Below are positions 1-7,476 of a stretch of 64,000 nt of DNA, one piece after another. The stretch lies in assembly GCA_029961075.1 (NCBI GenBank), contig JASBVL010000001.1:62001-126000 (forward strand), written 5' to 3'. This DNA is from Sphaerobacter sp. (GTDB lineage Bacteria > Chloroflexota > Chloroflexia > Thermomicrobiales > Thermomicrobiaceae). Under the pieces are notes generated by a model, which saw only the letters and a list, made by a program, of their open reading frames with translations, did no database searches and had not been told where the DNA came from. The first letter of the stretch is position 1, and each line of letters begins with the position of its first letter. The translations under genes were made by a program, and so were the position numbers.

Positions 1-2
1 CC

Positions 3-260
3 CTCCTCGATTCCCCGGATCTCGTCTGCGTCGCCACGACGCGCGACCGTGAGCTGGCCAATGACTGGCGTGCCGCGCTGGAGCGGGCTAACATGCCGGT
101 CTGGACCCAGACGATCACCGTCCGTGAGACGGGGCAGTCCCCGACCGCAGTCTATCTCCTGTACGTGCGGCCTGGCGAGGCCGAGCGGGCCATGCGCGTG
201 CTCGGGCCGCAGCCGGACCTCCCCATCTTCCCACTCGCGCACCTTCGACACTCGGGCTAG
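3..260 (+). CDS. C-terminal part of an unrecognised small protein (5' end outside window)
   Basis: An open frame enters from the left edge and ends at a TAG at 258-260, giving 85 residues. It reads as real protein: hydrophobic beta segments such as LVCVATTRD and TAVYLLYVRPGEAERAM alternate with charged helices, and codon third positions are GC-rich. The pattern of a short strand, a helix of the type ANDWRAALERANMPVW and a late AERAMRVLG helix resembles the small DUF2007-like putative signal-transducing proteins, but that is only a visual impression. No start codon, promoter or partner is visible, so function is not assigned. Confidence 0.55.
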   Translation, partial: LLDSPDLVCVATTRDRELANDWRAALERANMPVWTQTITVRETGQSPTAVYLLYVRPGEAERAMRVLGPQPDLPIFPLAHLRHSG

Positions 261-433
261 CGCCGACGGCGCGCAACCGCAGGCATGGGGCCTGCAGAAC
301 GCGATCGGCTGAATGGAGCGCGGCCGGCGGATCCGCTGCGGGAACCGCCGGAGGCTGCGCGGCGTCTATACGACAGGTGCGTCGACGACGACGTGCTCAG
401 CGTCGCACCGGGATGGATGCGACGGAGGACAGC

Positions 434-736
434 GTGACCGACCAAGCACTGCTTCGCATCATCGCCGCCTCGCCGAGCAAGCCGGGGGACTTGATCGTGG
501 AGGACCGGGACGGCCAGCAGCGGCTGTTCATCGGATCCACCGGCACGCTCAGCCGCGGCGTGTTGAACGGCGACTTCCTGGCGGCCCTGCTGCGCAGTGA
601 TCGGTGGGAGCCGAGCCAGGATCCGACGTGGTACTCGCTCGAGGACCTCCGCCGCCGGTTCGCGCCGGAGGCGCTGGAGACCACGCGCTCCGCCGCCCAG
701 CGCATCGTGGCGGCGCTGGGGGGCCGCAACCGCTGA
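434..736 (+). CDS. Small hypothetical protein, 100 aa
   Basis: I place the start at GTG 434 because GGAGG lies at 424-428, five bases upstream. The open frame continues upstream, with an ATG at 413, but without a good ribosome site. The protein is soluble and mixed alpha/beta, with strands such as DLIVEDRDG and QRLFIGSTG followed by a helical C-terminus (SLEDLRRRFAPEAL, RSAAQRIVAALGG). No family, catalytic motif, signal peptide or membrane segment is recognised. It stands alone, followed by a GC-rich hairpin at 757-780 that probably ends its transcript. Confidence 0.6.
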   Translation: MTDQALLRIIAASPSKPGDLIVEDRDGQQRLFIGSTGTLSRGVLNGDFLAALLRSDRWEPSQDPTWYSLEDLRRRFAPEALETTRSAAQRIVAALGGRNR

Positions 737-756
737 TTCGGCCTGACGACCCGGCC

Positions 757-780
757 CCCGGCACCAGCGCTGGTGCCGGG
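757..780 (+). terminator. Hairpin after the 100-aa gene
   Basis: A perfect 10-bp inverted repeat (757-766 with 771-780, loop GCGC) lies 20 bases after the stop codon. There is no T-run, only TGCATTGTGTGT, so it may act as a weak or Rho-assisted terminator or a 3'-end stabiliser. Confidence 0.45.
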
Positions 781-820
781 TGCATTGTGTGTTCAGCGCC
801 TGCGAGCACGGGCGTACCCC

Positions 821-848
821 TTGACAGTGCGGCCCCCGGCGCTATCAT
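821..848 (+). promoter_or_regulatory. Sigma70-type promoter of the protoglobin-MarR operon
   Basis: A consensus TTGACA (821-826) and TATCAT (843-848) are separated by 16 bases, about 45 bases before the protoglobin start. The -10 box runs into the palindrome at 847-863, so binding of a regulator there would block transcription. Confidence 0.75.
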
Positions 849-863
849 GTAGGCATCCTACAT
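847..863. promoter_or_regulatory. Palindromic operator overlapping the -10 box
   Basis: The sequence ATGTAGG-cat-CCTACAT is a perfect 7-bp inverted repeat with a 3-base spacer. It overlaps the -10 element and the expected transcription start of the protoglobin-MarR operon. Its size and symmetry suit a dimeric winged-helix repressor, and the obvious candidate is the MarR protein encoded as second gene of the same operon (autorepression). That link is inferred from position only. Confidence 0.65.
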
Positions 864-891
864 AGTGCTGCGTCGAACGGAGGTAGTGCGC

Positions 892-1479
892 ATGGCAGCC
901 ACCGAGATCCCCGGGTACCGCTACGGTGACCCGTCGCTCCCGCCTTCCTCGCTATCGCTCGACGAGCTGCACCGGCTTCAGCAAGCCCTCCTCTTCAGCG
1001 AGGAGGATGCCCGGGCGCTGCGGCGGGCGCGCGAGATCCTGGCGCCGCAGGTCGATGCCATCCTCGACGTGTGGTACGGCTTCGTCGGCAGCCACGACTT
1101 CCTGTTGGCCTACTTCGCCACGCCCGCCGGGCCTGACGGCGAGTACCTGAGCCGCGTCCGCGCCCGGTTCGGACAGTGGATCCTCGACACCTGCCGGGCC
1201 GACTACGACGAGACCTGGCTGGCGTACCAGGACGAGATCGCCCGCCGCCACTACCAGGGGAAGAACCAGACCGACGGCGTCGAGGGTGCGCCGCCGATCA
1301 TCCACTTCCGCTACGTCAACGCCTTGATCTACCCGATCTTCGCCACGATCCGCCCCTTCCTGGAGCAGGGGGAGTCAGACCCGGCGGAGGTGGAGCGCAT
1401 GCACCAGGCGTGGCTGAAGGCGGTCCTGCTTCAGGTCACGCTCTGGAGTCGACCCTACCTGCGGGAGGGGGCGTTCTGA
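892..1479 (+). CDS. Protoglobin (single-domain globin of the globin-coupled-sensor superfamily)
   Basis: The product has 195 residues, the same length as archaeal protoglobin, and ATG 892 follows GGAGG at 880-884. The family signature around the proximal haem ligand is visible: the helix DEIARRHYQGKNQTDG with His120, followed by PPIIHFRYVNALIYPIF. Protoglobins bind O2, CO and NO at a b-type haem in the cytoplasm; some are gas sensors or detoxifying enzymes. No signalling output domain is fused, so the protein itself cannot be a classic globin-coupled sensor. Three bases downstream a MarR-type regulator begins, and both share one promoter with a palindromic operator. This suggests a gas- or redox-responsive unit in which globin level is controlled by the regulator. 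The exact ligand and reaction are unknown. Confidence 0.85.
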   Translation: MAATEIPGYRYGDPSLPPSSLSLDELHRLQQALLFSEEDARALRRAREILAPQVDAILDVWYGFVGSHDFLLAYFATPAGPDGEYLSRVRARFGQWILDTCRADYDETWLAYQDEIARRHYQGKNQTDGVEGAPPIIHFRYVNALIYPIFATIRPFLEQGESDPAEVERMHQAWLKAVLLQVTLWSRPYLREGAF

Positions 1480-1482
1480 CGG

Positions 1483-2127
1483 GTGAGCCTCTACGACCCT
1501 GAACGCCGCCGCGAGGACCCCGCTGCCCGCGTCGGGATGGCGCTGCTGCGCCTGTCCCAGGCGGTCAAGAAGCTCTCGCTCGCGGAGGCGGAGGAGCAGG
1601 GGTTGACGCCGGTTCAGGCGCAGACCCTCCTGTTCGTCCGCCACACCAAGCCGTTTTTGACGTCGGTCGGGCGGTTGGCGGCGGAGTTGGGCACGACCCA
1701 CGCGACGGCGGTGGGCGTCGTCGACGCGCTCGTGCGGCGCGGGCTCCTGGTGAAGGAGCCGGGCCCGTTCGACCGGCGGGTGACGCTCCTCCGCCTGACG
1801 CCCGCGGGTGAGGCCATCTGCCGCAACCTCGACCGGCTGGGACAGACGCTGGCGGACGCGCTGGCGCGCCTCGCCGCCGAGGACCTCGCGAGTCTGGAGC
1901 GGCATCTGGGCGCCCTGGTCTGGAGCCTCCGCGAGGCGGGCGCGCTGCAGGTGAGCGAGCCGTGCCGCGGCTGCGTGCACTTCCAGGAGGACGCCGACCC
2001 GGGCGCGCCGGAGCCGCACCGCTGCGCGCTCATCGCCCGCTACCTGTCCGAGGAGGACGCCCGCCGCGTCTGCCCAGACTTCACGCCCGTCACGCTGGCC
2101 GGTACCGGGGGTGCTGGCGCGGGCTGA
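1483..2127 (+). CDS. MarR-family regulator with a C-terminal four-cysteine segment
   Basis: GTG 1483 starts three bases after the protoglobin stop; the purine-rich GGGAGGGG at 1463-1470 can serve as ribosome site. Residues 15-150 form a MarR winged helix: the recognition region GRLAAELGTTHATAVGVVDALVRRGLL and the wing EPGPFDRRVTLLRLTPAG are clear. After a dimerisation helix the protein continues with about 60 residues containing Cys161, Cys164, Cys181 and Cys197 (CX2C-X16-C-X15-C), an arrangement compatible with a bound Fe-S cluster or zinc. Classical MarR proteins (about 140-150 aa) lack this tail. With a haem globin encoded next door, a redox- or NO-sensing role is a reasonable hypothesis. 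It probably represses its own operon through the palindrome at 847-863. Confidence 0.85.
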   Translation: MSLYDPERRREDPAARVGMALLRLSQAVKKLSLAEAEEQGLTPVQAQTLLFVRHTKPFLTSVGRLAAELGTTHATAVGVVDALVRRGLLVKEPGPFDRRVTLLRLTPAGEAICRNLDRLGQTLADALARLAAEDLASLERHLGALVWSLREAGALQVSEPCRGCVHFQEDADPGAPEPHRCALIARYLSEEDARRVCPDFTPVTLAGTGGAGAG

Positions 2128-2295
2128 GGTGCGGGGGCGTCGCCTCACTCCCGGGTCTGGGTGGTGCCGCTGACCGCGTCCCGGCGTGTCGGCCGCGCTC
2201 CTGGCCGGCTCCCGAGTCGCGCCGCCGTCCGGGGGCCGTGTCGGGTGGGCTGCCGAGCATGCCGGCACAGCGGCAGGAGCCGGGCCTTGGAGGGG

Positions 2296-2325
2296 TTGAC
2301 ACCGGGGGCGCGACTCTGATAGATT
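2296..2325 (+). promoter_or_regulatory. Promoter of the leu operon leader
   Basis: TTGACA (2296-2301) and TAGATT (2320-2325) are separated by 18 bases. Transcription would start near 2332, just before the T-box stem I, leaving about 475 bases of leader before leuA. Confidence 0.65.
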
Positions 2326-2331
2326 GCCCAC

Positions 2332-2583
2332 AATCTCATCGGGCGATGAGGGGGAGTAGTAGCGTGTCACGACACGCAGCGAGCCGGGGAGTGGTGGGAG
2401 CCCGGTGTGGACAGGACGCGCGAACTCGCCCCTGAGCCGTCGGGGTGAAGCGCTGGCCGCCTAGCCTCGACCGGGTCGCGTCCGTTAGCACGCGCCGAGA
2501 GGGCACCGCGCCGGGCTGGGGCGGTGTCAAGTAGGGTGGTACCGCGGGTGAAACCCGTCCCTTCGGTGGGACGGGTTTTTTGG
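2332..2583 (+). promoter_or_regulatory. T-box riboswitch, predicted leucine-specific
   Basis: The diagnostic T-box sequence AGGGTGGTACCGCGG is at 2533-2547. It is followed by an intrinsic terminator (2552-2577, then a T-run) with which it would form the alternative antiterminator. Upstream lie stem I hallmarks: GCGATGAGGGGGAGTAGTA near 2343-2362, and a GAGCCGGGGAGTGGTGGGAG block near 2380-2400. A specifier-loop-like GAA-CTC-GCC stands near 2422-2430, where CTC (2425-2427) would be a leucine codon. Known behaviour of the class: uncharged cognate tRNA pairs with the specifier and with the UGG-type bulge in the T-box, and stabilises the antiterminator. This switch would therefore raise leuACDB transcription when tRNA-Leu(GAG) is uncharged. 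The T-box is certain; the specifier is read by pattern and is less sure. Confidence 0.92.
2552..2582 (+). terminator. T-box intrinsic terminator
   Basis: A 10-bp stem (2552-2561 with 2568-2577) around a TTCGGT loop is followed by a T-rich tract to about 2582. It is the default OFF structure of the T-box leader. Confidence 0.9.
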
Positions 2584-2608
2584 TTGGCGTCGTGAGCGAG
2601 GCACCGCG

Positions 2609-2713
2609 ATGATCGGGCAGGTCCCCGCGCGCAAGCAGGACCTCTTCGGGCTTCTTCTCAGCCTTCGCCGGCCCCTTGGCGGGGCAAGAGGCGCGCTGGG
2701 AGGCTGCCCGTAA
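2609..2713 (+). CDS. leuL: Leucine-rich leader peptide of the leu operon (34 aa)
   Basis: A short frame starts at ATG 2609 behind a GAGCGAGG ribosome-site-like stretch at 2593-2600 and ends at TAA 2711-2713. Its core reads DLFGLLLSLRRPLGG. Six leucine codons (2642 CTC, 2651 CTT, 2654 CTT, 2657 CTC, 2663 CTT, 2675 CTT) lie within 12 codons. All are CTY, decoded by the tRNA-Leu(GAG) isoacceptor, although CTG and CTC dominate leucine codons in the genes around it. The frame sits between the T-box terminator and leuA and overlaps the first arm of a mutually exclusive hairpin pair (2692-2765). This is the layout of amino-acid attenuation leaders such as leuL of enterobacteria. The symbol is given by analogy, not by homology. 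Confidence 0.8.
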   Translation: MIGQVPARKQDLFGLLLSLRRPLGGARGALGGCP

Positions 2714-2765
2714 ACGGGCGTGAGTACGAGATCGGAAGTCGCCGGCCTCCCAGCGCGGGAGGCCG
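2692..2765 (+). promoter_or_regulatory. Attenuator with alternative hairpins controlled by the leader peptide
   Basis: Two perfect stems compete for the same bases. The antiterminator pairs 2692-2704 with 2745-2757 (13 bp). The terminator-like hairpin pairs 2743-2751 with 2757-2765 (9 bp, 5-base loop) and is followed by ATTCGCTTTC. A ribosome stalled on the Leu codons (2642-2677) leaves arm 2692-2704 free, so the 13-bp stem forms. A ribosome that reaches the stop codon at 2711 covers that arm and lets the 9-bp hairpin form. GCCTCC at 2746-2751 can also pair with the leuA ribosome site GGAGGC at 2798-2803, so control could be translational as well. The T-run is poor, so the mechanism is inferred. 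Confidence 0.7.
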
Positions 2766-2808
2766 ATTCGCTTTCGGGAGACAGCAGCGGAAGGAGCGGA
2801 GGCTGCAC

Positions 2809-4335
2809 ATGAGCGACAGGCTGATCATCTTCGACACGACGCTGCGGGACGGTGAGCAGTCGCCGGGCGCGACGATGACGGCGCCGGAGAAGCTCGAGGT
2901 CGCCCGGATGTTGGCGCGCATGGGCGTGGACGTCATCGAGGCCGGTTTCCCGGCGGCGTCCCCGGGCGATCTGGCCGCCGTGCAGACCATCGCGCGCGAG
3001 GTCAAGGGGAGCGTCATCTGCGCCCTGGCGCGGGCGAACGCCCAGGACATCGATGCCGCCTGGGAGGGGGTGCGGCCGGCCGAGGCGGCGCGCATCCACA
3101 CCTTCATCGCGACCTCGCCGCTGCATATGGAGCACAAGCTGCGCATGACGCCGGACCAGGTGGTCGAGGCGGCGCGCGCGGCGGTGGCGCGGGCGCGGCG
3201 CTACGTGGCGGACGTGGAGTTCTCGGCCGAGGATGCGACGCGCAGCGACTGGGACTTCCTCTGCCGGGTCTTCGCGGCCGCGATCGCGGAGGGGGCGACG
3301 ACGATCAACGTGCCCGACACGGTGGGCTATACCACGCCGGCCGAGTACGCGCGCCTGATCACCTACCTGCGCGAGCACACCCCCGGCATCGAGCAGGTGG
3401 TCATCAGCGTGCACTGCCACGACGACCTGGGCATGGCCACCGCCAACACGCTGTCGGCGATCCAGGCGGGCGCGCGCCAGGCCGAGGTGACGATCAACGG
3501 CATCGGCGAGCGCGCGGGCAACACCTCCCTGGAGGAGGTCGTCATGGCCCTGCACACCCGCCGCGACTTCTACGAGGGCATCCTGCCGCGCGTCGAGACG
3601 CGGCTGCTGGTGCCCGCGTCCAAGCTGGTCAGCCGCACGACCGGCATCGTGGTGCAGCCGAACAAGGCCATCGTGGGGGCCAACGCCTTCGCCCATGAGG
3701 CGGGCATCCACCAGGATGGCATGTTGAAGCATCGCGATACCTACGAGATCATGACGCCGCAGTCGGTCGGCTGGGAATCGAGCCGTCTGGTGCTGGGCAA
3801 ACACTCCGGGCGCGCCGGGTTTACCGCGCGGCTGCGGGAGCTGGGCTACGGCGACCTGAGCAAGGAGCGGATCGAGGAGCTGTACCGGCGGTTCATCGAT
3901 CTGACGGATCGCAAGAAGACGGTCACGAATGCCGACCTGATTGCGATCATTGAGGAGGACCTCCAGCACGTGCCGGAGCGCTACTCGGTAACCGGCTGGC
4001 GGGCGCACTCCGGCTCCAGCGGGCAGGCCGAGGCCTGGGTCAAGATGGTGATCAACGGGGTCGAGCGCGAGGCGTCGGCCGTCGGGAACGGGCAGATCGA
4101 TGCGCTCTTCAAGGCCATCGACCGGCTGGTCGAGCAGCGCTGCACCCTGGAGGAGTTCCACATCGACGCGGTGACGCCGGGTGAGGACGCGCAGGGCGAG
4201 GTGACGGTGCGCGTGCGCTGCGGCGCCAACCTGTACCACGGACGGGGGGTCGCCACCGACATCGTGGAGGCGGGCGTCCGCGCCTATGTGATGGCGTTGA
4301 ACCGGGCGGTGGTAGCAACGGAGGTGACGGTCTAA
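2809..4335 (+). CDS. leuA: 2-isopropylmalate synthase
   Basis: LeuA condenses acetyl-CoA with 2-oxoisovalerate to 2-isopropylmalate, the first committed step of leucine synthesis. The 508-residue protein has the HMGL-like TIM barrel, with [13 protein letters not shown] at residues 8-20 (the metal-binding Asp is in this segment), the metal-ligand histidines of SVHCHDDLG near 202-204, and [10 protein letters not shown] linker follows, then the C-terminal LeuA dimer/allosteric domain (about 365-505), the usual site of leucine feedback inhibition. The length is that of full LeuA forms. GGAGG at 2798-2802 precedes ATG 2809. It is the first structural gene after the T-box and leader-peptide attenuator. 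leuC begins two bases after its stop codon. Confidence 0.96.
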   Translation: MSDRLIIFDTTLRDGEQSPGATMTAPEKLEVARMLARMGVDVIEAGFPAASPGDLAAVQTIAREVKGSVICALARANAQDIDAAWEGVRPAEAARIHTFIATSPLHMEHKLRMTPDQVVEAARAAVARARRYVADVEFSAEDATRSDWDFLCRVFAAAIAEGATTINVPDTVGYTTPAEYARLITYLREHTPGIEQVVISVHCHDDLGMATANTLSAIQAGARQAEVTINGIGERAGNTSLEEVVMALHTRRDFYEGILPRVETRLLVPASKLVSRTTGIVVQPNKAIVGANAFAHEAGIHQDGMLKHRDTYEIMTPQSVGWESSRLVLGKHSGRAGFTARLRELGYGDLSKERIEELYRRFIDLTDRKKTVTNADLIAIIEEDLQHVPERYSVTGWRAHSGSSGQAEAWVKMVINGVEREASAVGNGQIDALFKAIDRLVEQRCTLEEFHIDAVTPGEDAQGEVTVRVRCGANLYHGRGVATDIVEAGVRAYVMALNRAVVATEVTV

Positions 4336-4337
4336 GC

Positions 4338-5594
4338 ATGGGCCAGACGATGACCGAAAAGATCCTGTCGCGCGCGGCGGGGCGGCGCGTGCGACCGGGC
4401 GAGATCGCCGAGGTGGCGGTCGATCTGGTGATGACGAACGACATCACCGCGCCGCTCTCGATCCGGGAGTTCAAGAAGACGGGGCTGGAGCGGGTCTTCG
4501 ACCCGAGCAAGGTCGTCTTCGTGCCGGACCACTTCGTCCCGGCCAAGGACATCAAGGCCGCCGAGCAGGCGAAGGTGATGCGCGAGTTCGCCCTGGAGCA
4601 GGGGGCGGTCTACTTCGAGGTCGGCCGAGCCGGCATCGAGCACGTGGTGCTCCCGGAGAACGGGCTGACCCTGCCGGGTCAGGTGATCATCGGGGCCGAC
4701 TCCCACACCTGCACCTACGGCGCCTTCAACGCCTTCGCGACCGGCATGGGCTCGACCGACATCGCCGCGGCGATGGCGCTGGGGACCACCTGGGTCCGGG
4801 TCCCGCCCACCATCAAGCTCGTCTACCACGGCACCCTGCCCGAGGGCATCGGCGGCAAGGACCTCATCCTCTATACCATCGGCCAGATCGGGGTGGACGG
4901 GGCGCTCTACAGCGTGATGGAGTTCACCGGCCCGGTGATCGACGCGCTCGACATGGATAGCCGGATCGCCATGGCGAACATGGCGATCGAGGCGGGCGCC
5001 AAGACGGGCATCTTCGCCTGTGACGACCGGACCCGCGAGTGGCTGGCGCGCGTGGCCGATCGCCCCTACGAGCCGGTCGACAGCGACCCCGACGCCGAGT
5101 ACGCCAAGGTCATCGAGTTCGACGTCTCCAACCTGAAGCCGCTGGTCGCGCTGCCGCACCTGCCCTCCAACGTCTACCCGGCGGACGAGGTGGGCGACCT
5201 GCCGATCGACCAGGTCGTCATCGGCTCCTGCACGAACGGCCGGATCAGCGACCTGCGCGAGGTGGCCAAGATCCTGAAGGGGCGCCAGGTGCACCCCAAC
5301 GTGCGCTGCATCATCATCCCGGGCAGCCAGGAGGTCGCGAAGCAGGCGACGAAGGAGGGCCTGGCGGACATCTTCCTGGAGGCCGGGGCAGTCTTCTCGA
5401 CCTCGACCTGCGGCCCGTGCCTTGGCGGCTACATGGGCATCCTCGCCAAGGGTGAGCGGTGCGTGTCGACCACGAATCGCAACTTCCGCGGGCGCATGGG
5501 CCATCGCGAGGCGGAGATCATCCTCGCCGGGCCCCAGGTGGCGGCGGCCAGCGCCGTGCTCGGCCGGGTGGCGTCGCCGGCCGCGCTGAACTAG
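4338..5594 (+). CDS. leuC: 3-isopropylmalate dehydratase large subunit
   Basis: With LeuD it isomerises 2-isopropylmalate to 3-isopropylmalate using a [4Fe-4S] cluster. The cluster cysteines are visible in GSCTNGR (Cys about 298) and CGPCLGG (about 358 and 361), and the aconitase signature GADSHTCTYGAFNAFATGMG lies near residue 120. At 418 residues it belongs to the shorter archaeal/HacA-like LeuC group rather than the roughly 470-residue enterobacterial form. GGAGGTGA just upstream of ATG 4338 supports that start; ATG 4350 is an alternative four codons later. It is translated right behind leuA. Confidence 0.95.
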   Translation: MGQTMTEKILSRAAGRRVRPGEIAEVAVDLVMTNDITAPLSIREFKKTGLERVFDPSKVVFVPDHFVPAKDIKAAEQAKVMREFALEQGAVYFEVGRAGIEHVVLPENGLTLPGQVIIGADSHTCTYGAFNAFATGMGSTDIAAAMALGTTWVRVPPTIKLVYHGTLPEGIGGKDLILYTIGQIGVDGALYSVMEFTGPVIDALDMDSRIAMANMAIEAGAKTGIFACDDRTREWLARVADRPYEPVDSDPDAEYAKVIEFDVSNLKPLVALPHLPSNVYPADEVGDLPIDQVVIGSCTNGRISDLREVAKILKGRQVHPNVRCIIIPGSQEVAKQATKEGLADIFLEAGAVFSTSTCGPCLGGYMGILAKGERCVSTTNRNFRGRMGHREAEIILAGPQVAAASAVLGRVASPAALN

Positions 5595-5657
5595 GCGGGG
5601 GACGACGGCCGGGCCGCTACCGGGCGGCCCGCGACTGCAGGCAGGGAGCGCAGGCGA

Positions 5658-6176
5658 ATGCTGATTCGAGGCAAGGTCTGGAAGTTCGGGGATGACATCG
5701 ACACCGACGTCATCATCCCCGCGCGCTATCTGGTCACCATCGACCCGGCGGAGCTGGCCAAGCACGTGATGGAGGACATCGACCCGAGCTTCGCCGGCAA
5801 GGTGCAGCCGGGCGACATCATCGTGGCCGGGAAGAACTTCGGCTGCGGCTCATCCCGGGAGCATGCGCCGATGGCGATCAAGGGGGCTGGGGTGGCCGCG
5901 GTGGTCGCCGAGTCGTACGCGCGCATCTTCTTCCGCAACGCGATCAACATCGGCCTCCCGGTGATTGAGGCCGCGGACGCGGCGCGGGAGGCGGAGAACG
6001 GCGATATCCTGGAGATCGACACCGACGAGGGATACGTGCTCAACACCCGCACCGGCAAGTCCTACCCGACCGCGCGCTACGACGCCTACATTCAAGACAT
6101 CATCGACGCGGGCGGCCTGATGGAGGCGGTGACGCGGCGCGTCCAGGCCCGGCGCGGGGAGCAGCAGGTCTCATGA
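5658..6176 (+). CDS. leuD: 3-isopropylmalate dehydratase small subunit
   Basis: The 172-residue swivelling domain partner of LeuC. Family features are GDDIDTDVIIPARYL near the N-terminus and the substrate-binding GKNFGCGSSREHAP near residue 68, followed by FFRNAINIGLPV. The start ATG 5658 follows CAGGGAGCGCAGG. A 63-base spacer separates it from leuC, and its end overlaps leuB by four bases (ATGA), implying translational coupling. Confidence 0.95.
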   Translation: MLIRGKVWKFGDDIDTDVIIPARYLVTIDPAELAKHVMEDIDPSFAGKVQPGDIIVAGKNFGCGSSREHAPMAIKGAGVAAVVAESYARIFFRNAINIGLPVIEAADAAREAENGDILEIDTDEGYVLNTRTGKSYPTARYDAYIQDIIDAGGLMEAVTRRVQARRGEQQVS

Positions 6177-7300
6177 GCGAGCGCACGTTCCACATCCTGC
6201 TCCTGCCCGGCGACGGGGTCGGGCCCGAGGTCACGGCCGAGGCGCGGGCGCTGCTGGAGGCCCTTGCCCCCGCTGCCGGGGTGCGCTTCACGTTCACCGA
6301 GGGGCTGATCGGCGGCGCGGCCATCGACGCCTATGGCACCCCGCTGCGCGACGAGGAGCTTGCGGCGGCCCTGGCGAGCGACGCCGTCTTCCTCGGCGCG
6401 GTCGGCGGCCCGGCGTGGGACCACCTGCGCGGCGAGGCCCGGCCGGAGGCGGGGTTGCTCCGCCTGCGCCAGGCGCTCGGGCTCTTCGCCAACCTGCGGC
6501 CGGTCCGGGTCTTCGACGCGCTGGTCGACGCCTCGCCGCTCAAGCCGGAGGTCGCCCGCGGCGCCGACCTGCTGGTCGTCCGCGAGCTGACCGGCGGGCT
6601 CTACTTCGGCCGGCCCTCCGAGCGGCGGGACAGCGCCGCCGGACGCGCGGCGATCGACACGCTCCCCTACAGCGAGCAGGAGATCGAGCGGATCGTCGAC
6701 CTGGCCTTCCGGCTGGCGCGGCAGCGCCGGGGGAAGGTCACCAGCGTGGACAAGGCCAACGTGCTGGCCACCTCGCAGCTCTGGCGGGAGATCGCCACCG
6801 AGGTGGGGCAGCGCTACCCGGACGTCACGCTCGAGCACCTGCTGGTCGACGCGACCGCCATGCGCCTGATCGCGCGGCCGCGCGACTTCGACGTGCTGGT
6901 GACCGAGAACCTCTTCGGCGACGTGCTGAGCGACGAGGCGGGGGTGCTGGCCGGCTCGCTGGGGATGCTACCCTCGGCCAGCCTGCACGGCGGGCCGCCG
7001 ACCCGTCCGGGCACCACGGCCCCGATGTTCGGGCTCTACGAGCCGGTCCACGGCAGCGCCCCCGACATCGCCGGGCGGGGCCTGGCGAACCCGCTGGGCG
7101 CCATCCTCAGCGCCTCGCTGATGCTCCGCTTCTCTTTGGGGCTGGGAGACGTGGCCGACGCCATCGACGCGGCCGTGGGCGATGCGCTGGCCGCCGGCTA
7201 CCGCACGGCCGATCTGGGCGGCGTGCCCGCTGCCACGACCGCGGAGATGGGGGCGCAGGTGCGTGAGCGGGCACTGGCGCGGCTCGGGGCTCGCCGCTGA
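6173..7300 (+). CDS. leuB: 3-isopropylmalate dehydrogenase
   Basis: NAD-dependent oxidative decarboxylation of 3-isopropylmalate to 2-oxoisocaproate. The 375-residue protein shows LLPGDGVGPEV at the start, GAVGGPAWD, RELTGGLYFG, the catalytic region VTSVDKANVLATSQLWRE and the metal and cofactor region NLFGDVLSDEAGVLAGSLG. ATG 6173 overlaps the leuD stop, so the order leuA-C-D-B forms one transcription unit. A weak inverted repeat (7308-7315 with 7348-7355) after the stop might mark the operon end. Confidence 0.95.
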   Translation: MSERTFHILLLPGDGVGPEVTAEARALLEALAPAAGVRFTFTEGLIGGAAIDAYGTPLRDEELAAALASDAVFLGAVGGPAWDHLRGEARPEAGLLRLRQALGLFANLRPVRVFDALVDASPLKPEVARGADLLVVRELTGGLYFGRPSERRDSAAGRAAIDTLPYSEQEIERIVDLAFRLARQRRGKVTSVDKANVLATSQLWREIATEVGQRYPDVTLEHLLVDATAMRLIARPRDFDVLVTENLFGDVLSDEAGVLAGSLGMLPSASLHGGPPTRPGTTAPMFGLYEPVHGSAPDIAGRGLANPLGAILSASLMLRFSLGLGDVADAIDAAVGDALAAGYRTADLGGVPAATTAEMGAQVRERALARLGARR

Positions 7301-7374
7301 CGCTGGTGGTGTGCCATTTGCCCAGAGGAGTAGAATCGTGCTGGATGGGCACACCGTGCCGCCGGCGAGGCGAC

Positions 7375-7402
7375 TTGACAGGCGGTCGGGTGGCGGTATG
7401 AT
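7375..7402 (+). promoter_or_regulatory. Promoter of the Fe-S carrier gene
   Basis: TTGACA (7375-7380) and TATGAT (7397-7402) with a 16-base spacer. Immediately downstream is the small palindrome CTCAgtTGAG near 7413-7422, which might be a regulator site; no known operator is recognised. Confidence 0.7.
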
Positions 7403-7476
7403 TTCGGTAGTACTCAGTTGAGAAACGCCGGCGATGCCCGCAGCACGGGTACGGGGCGAACTGGAGGAAGCAGCTC

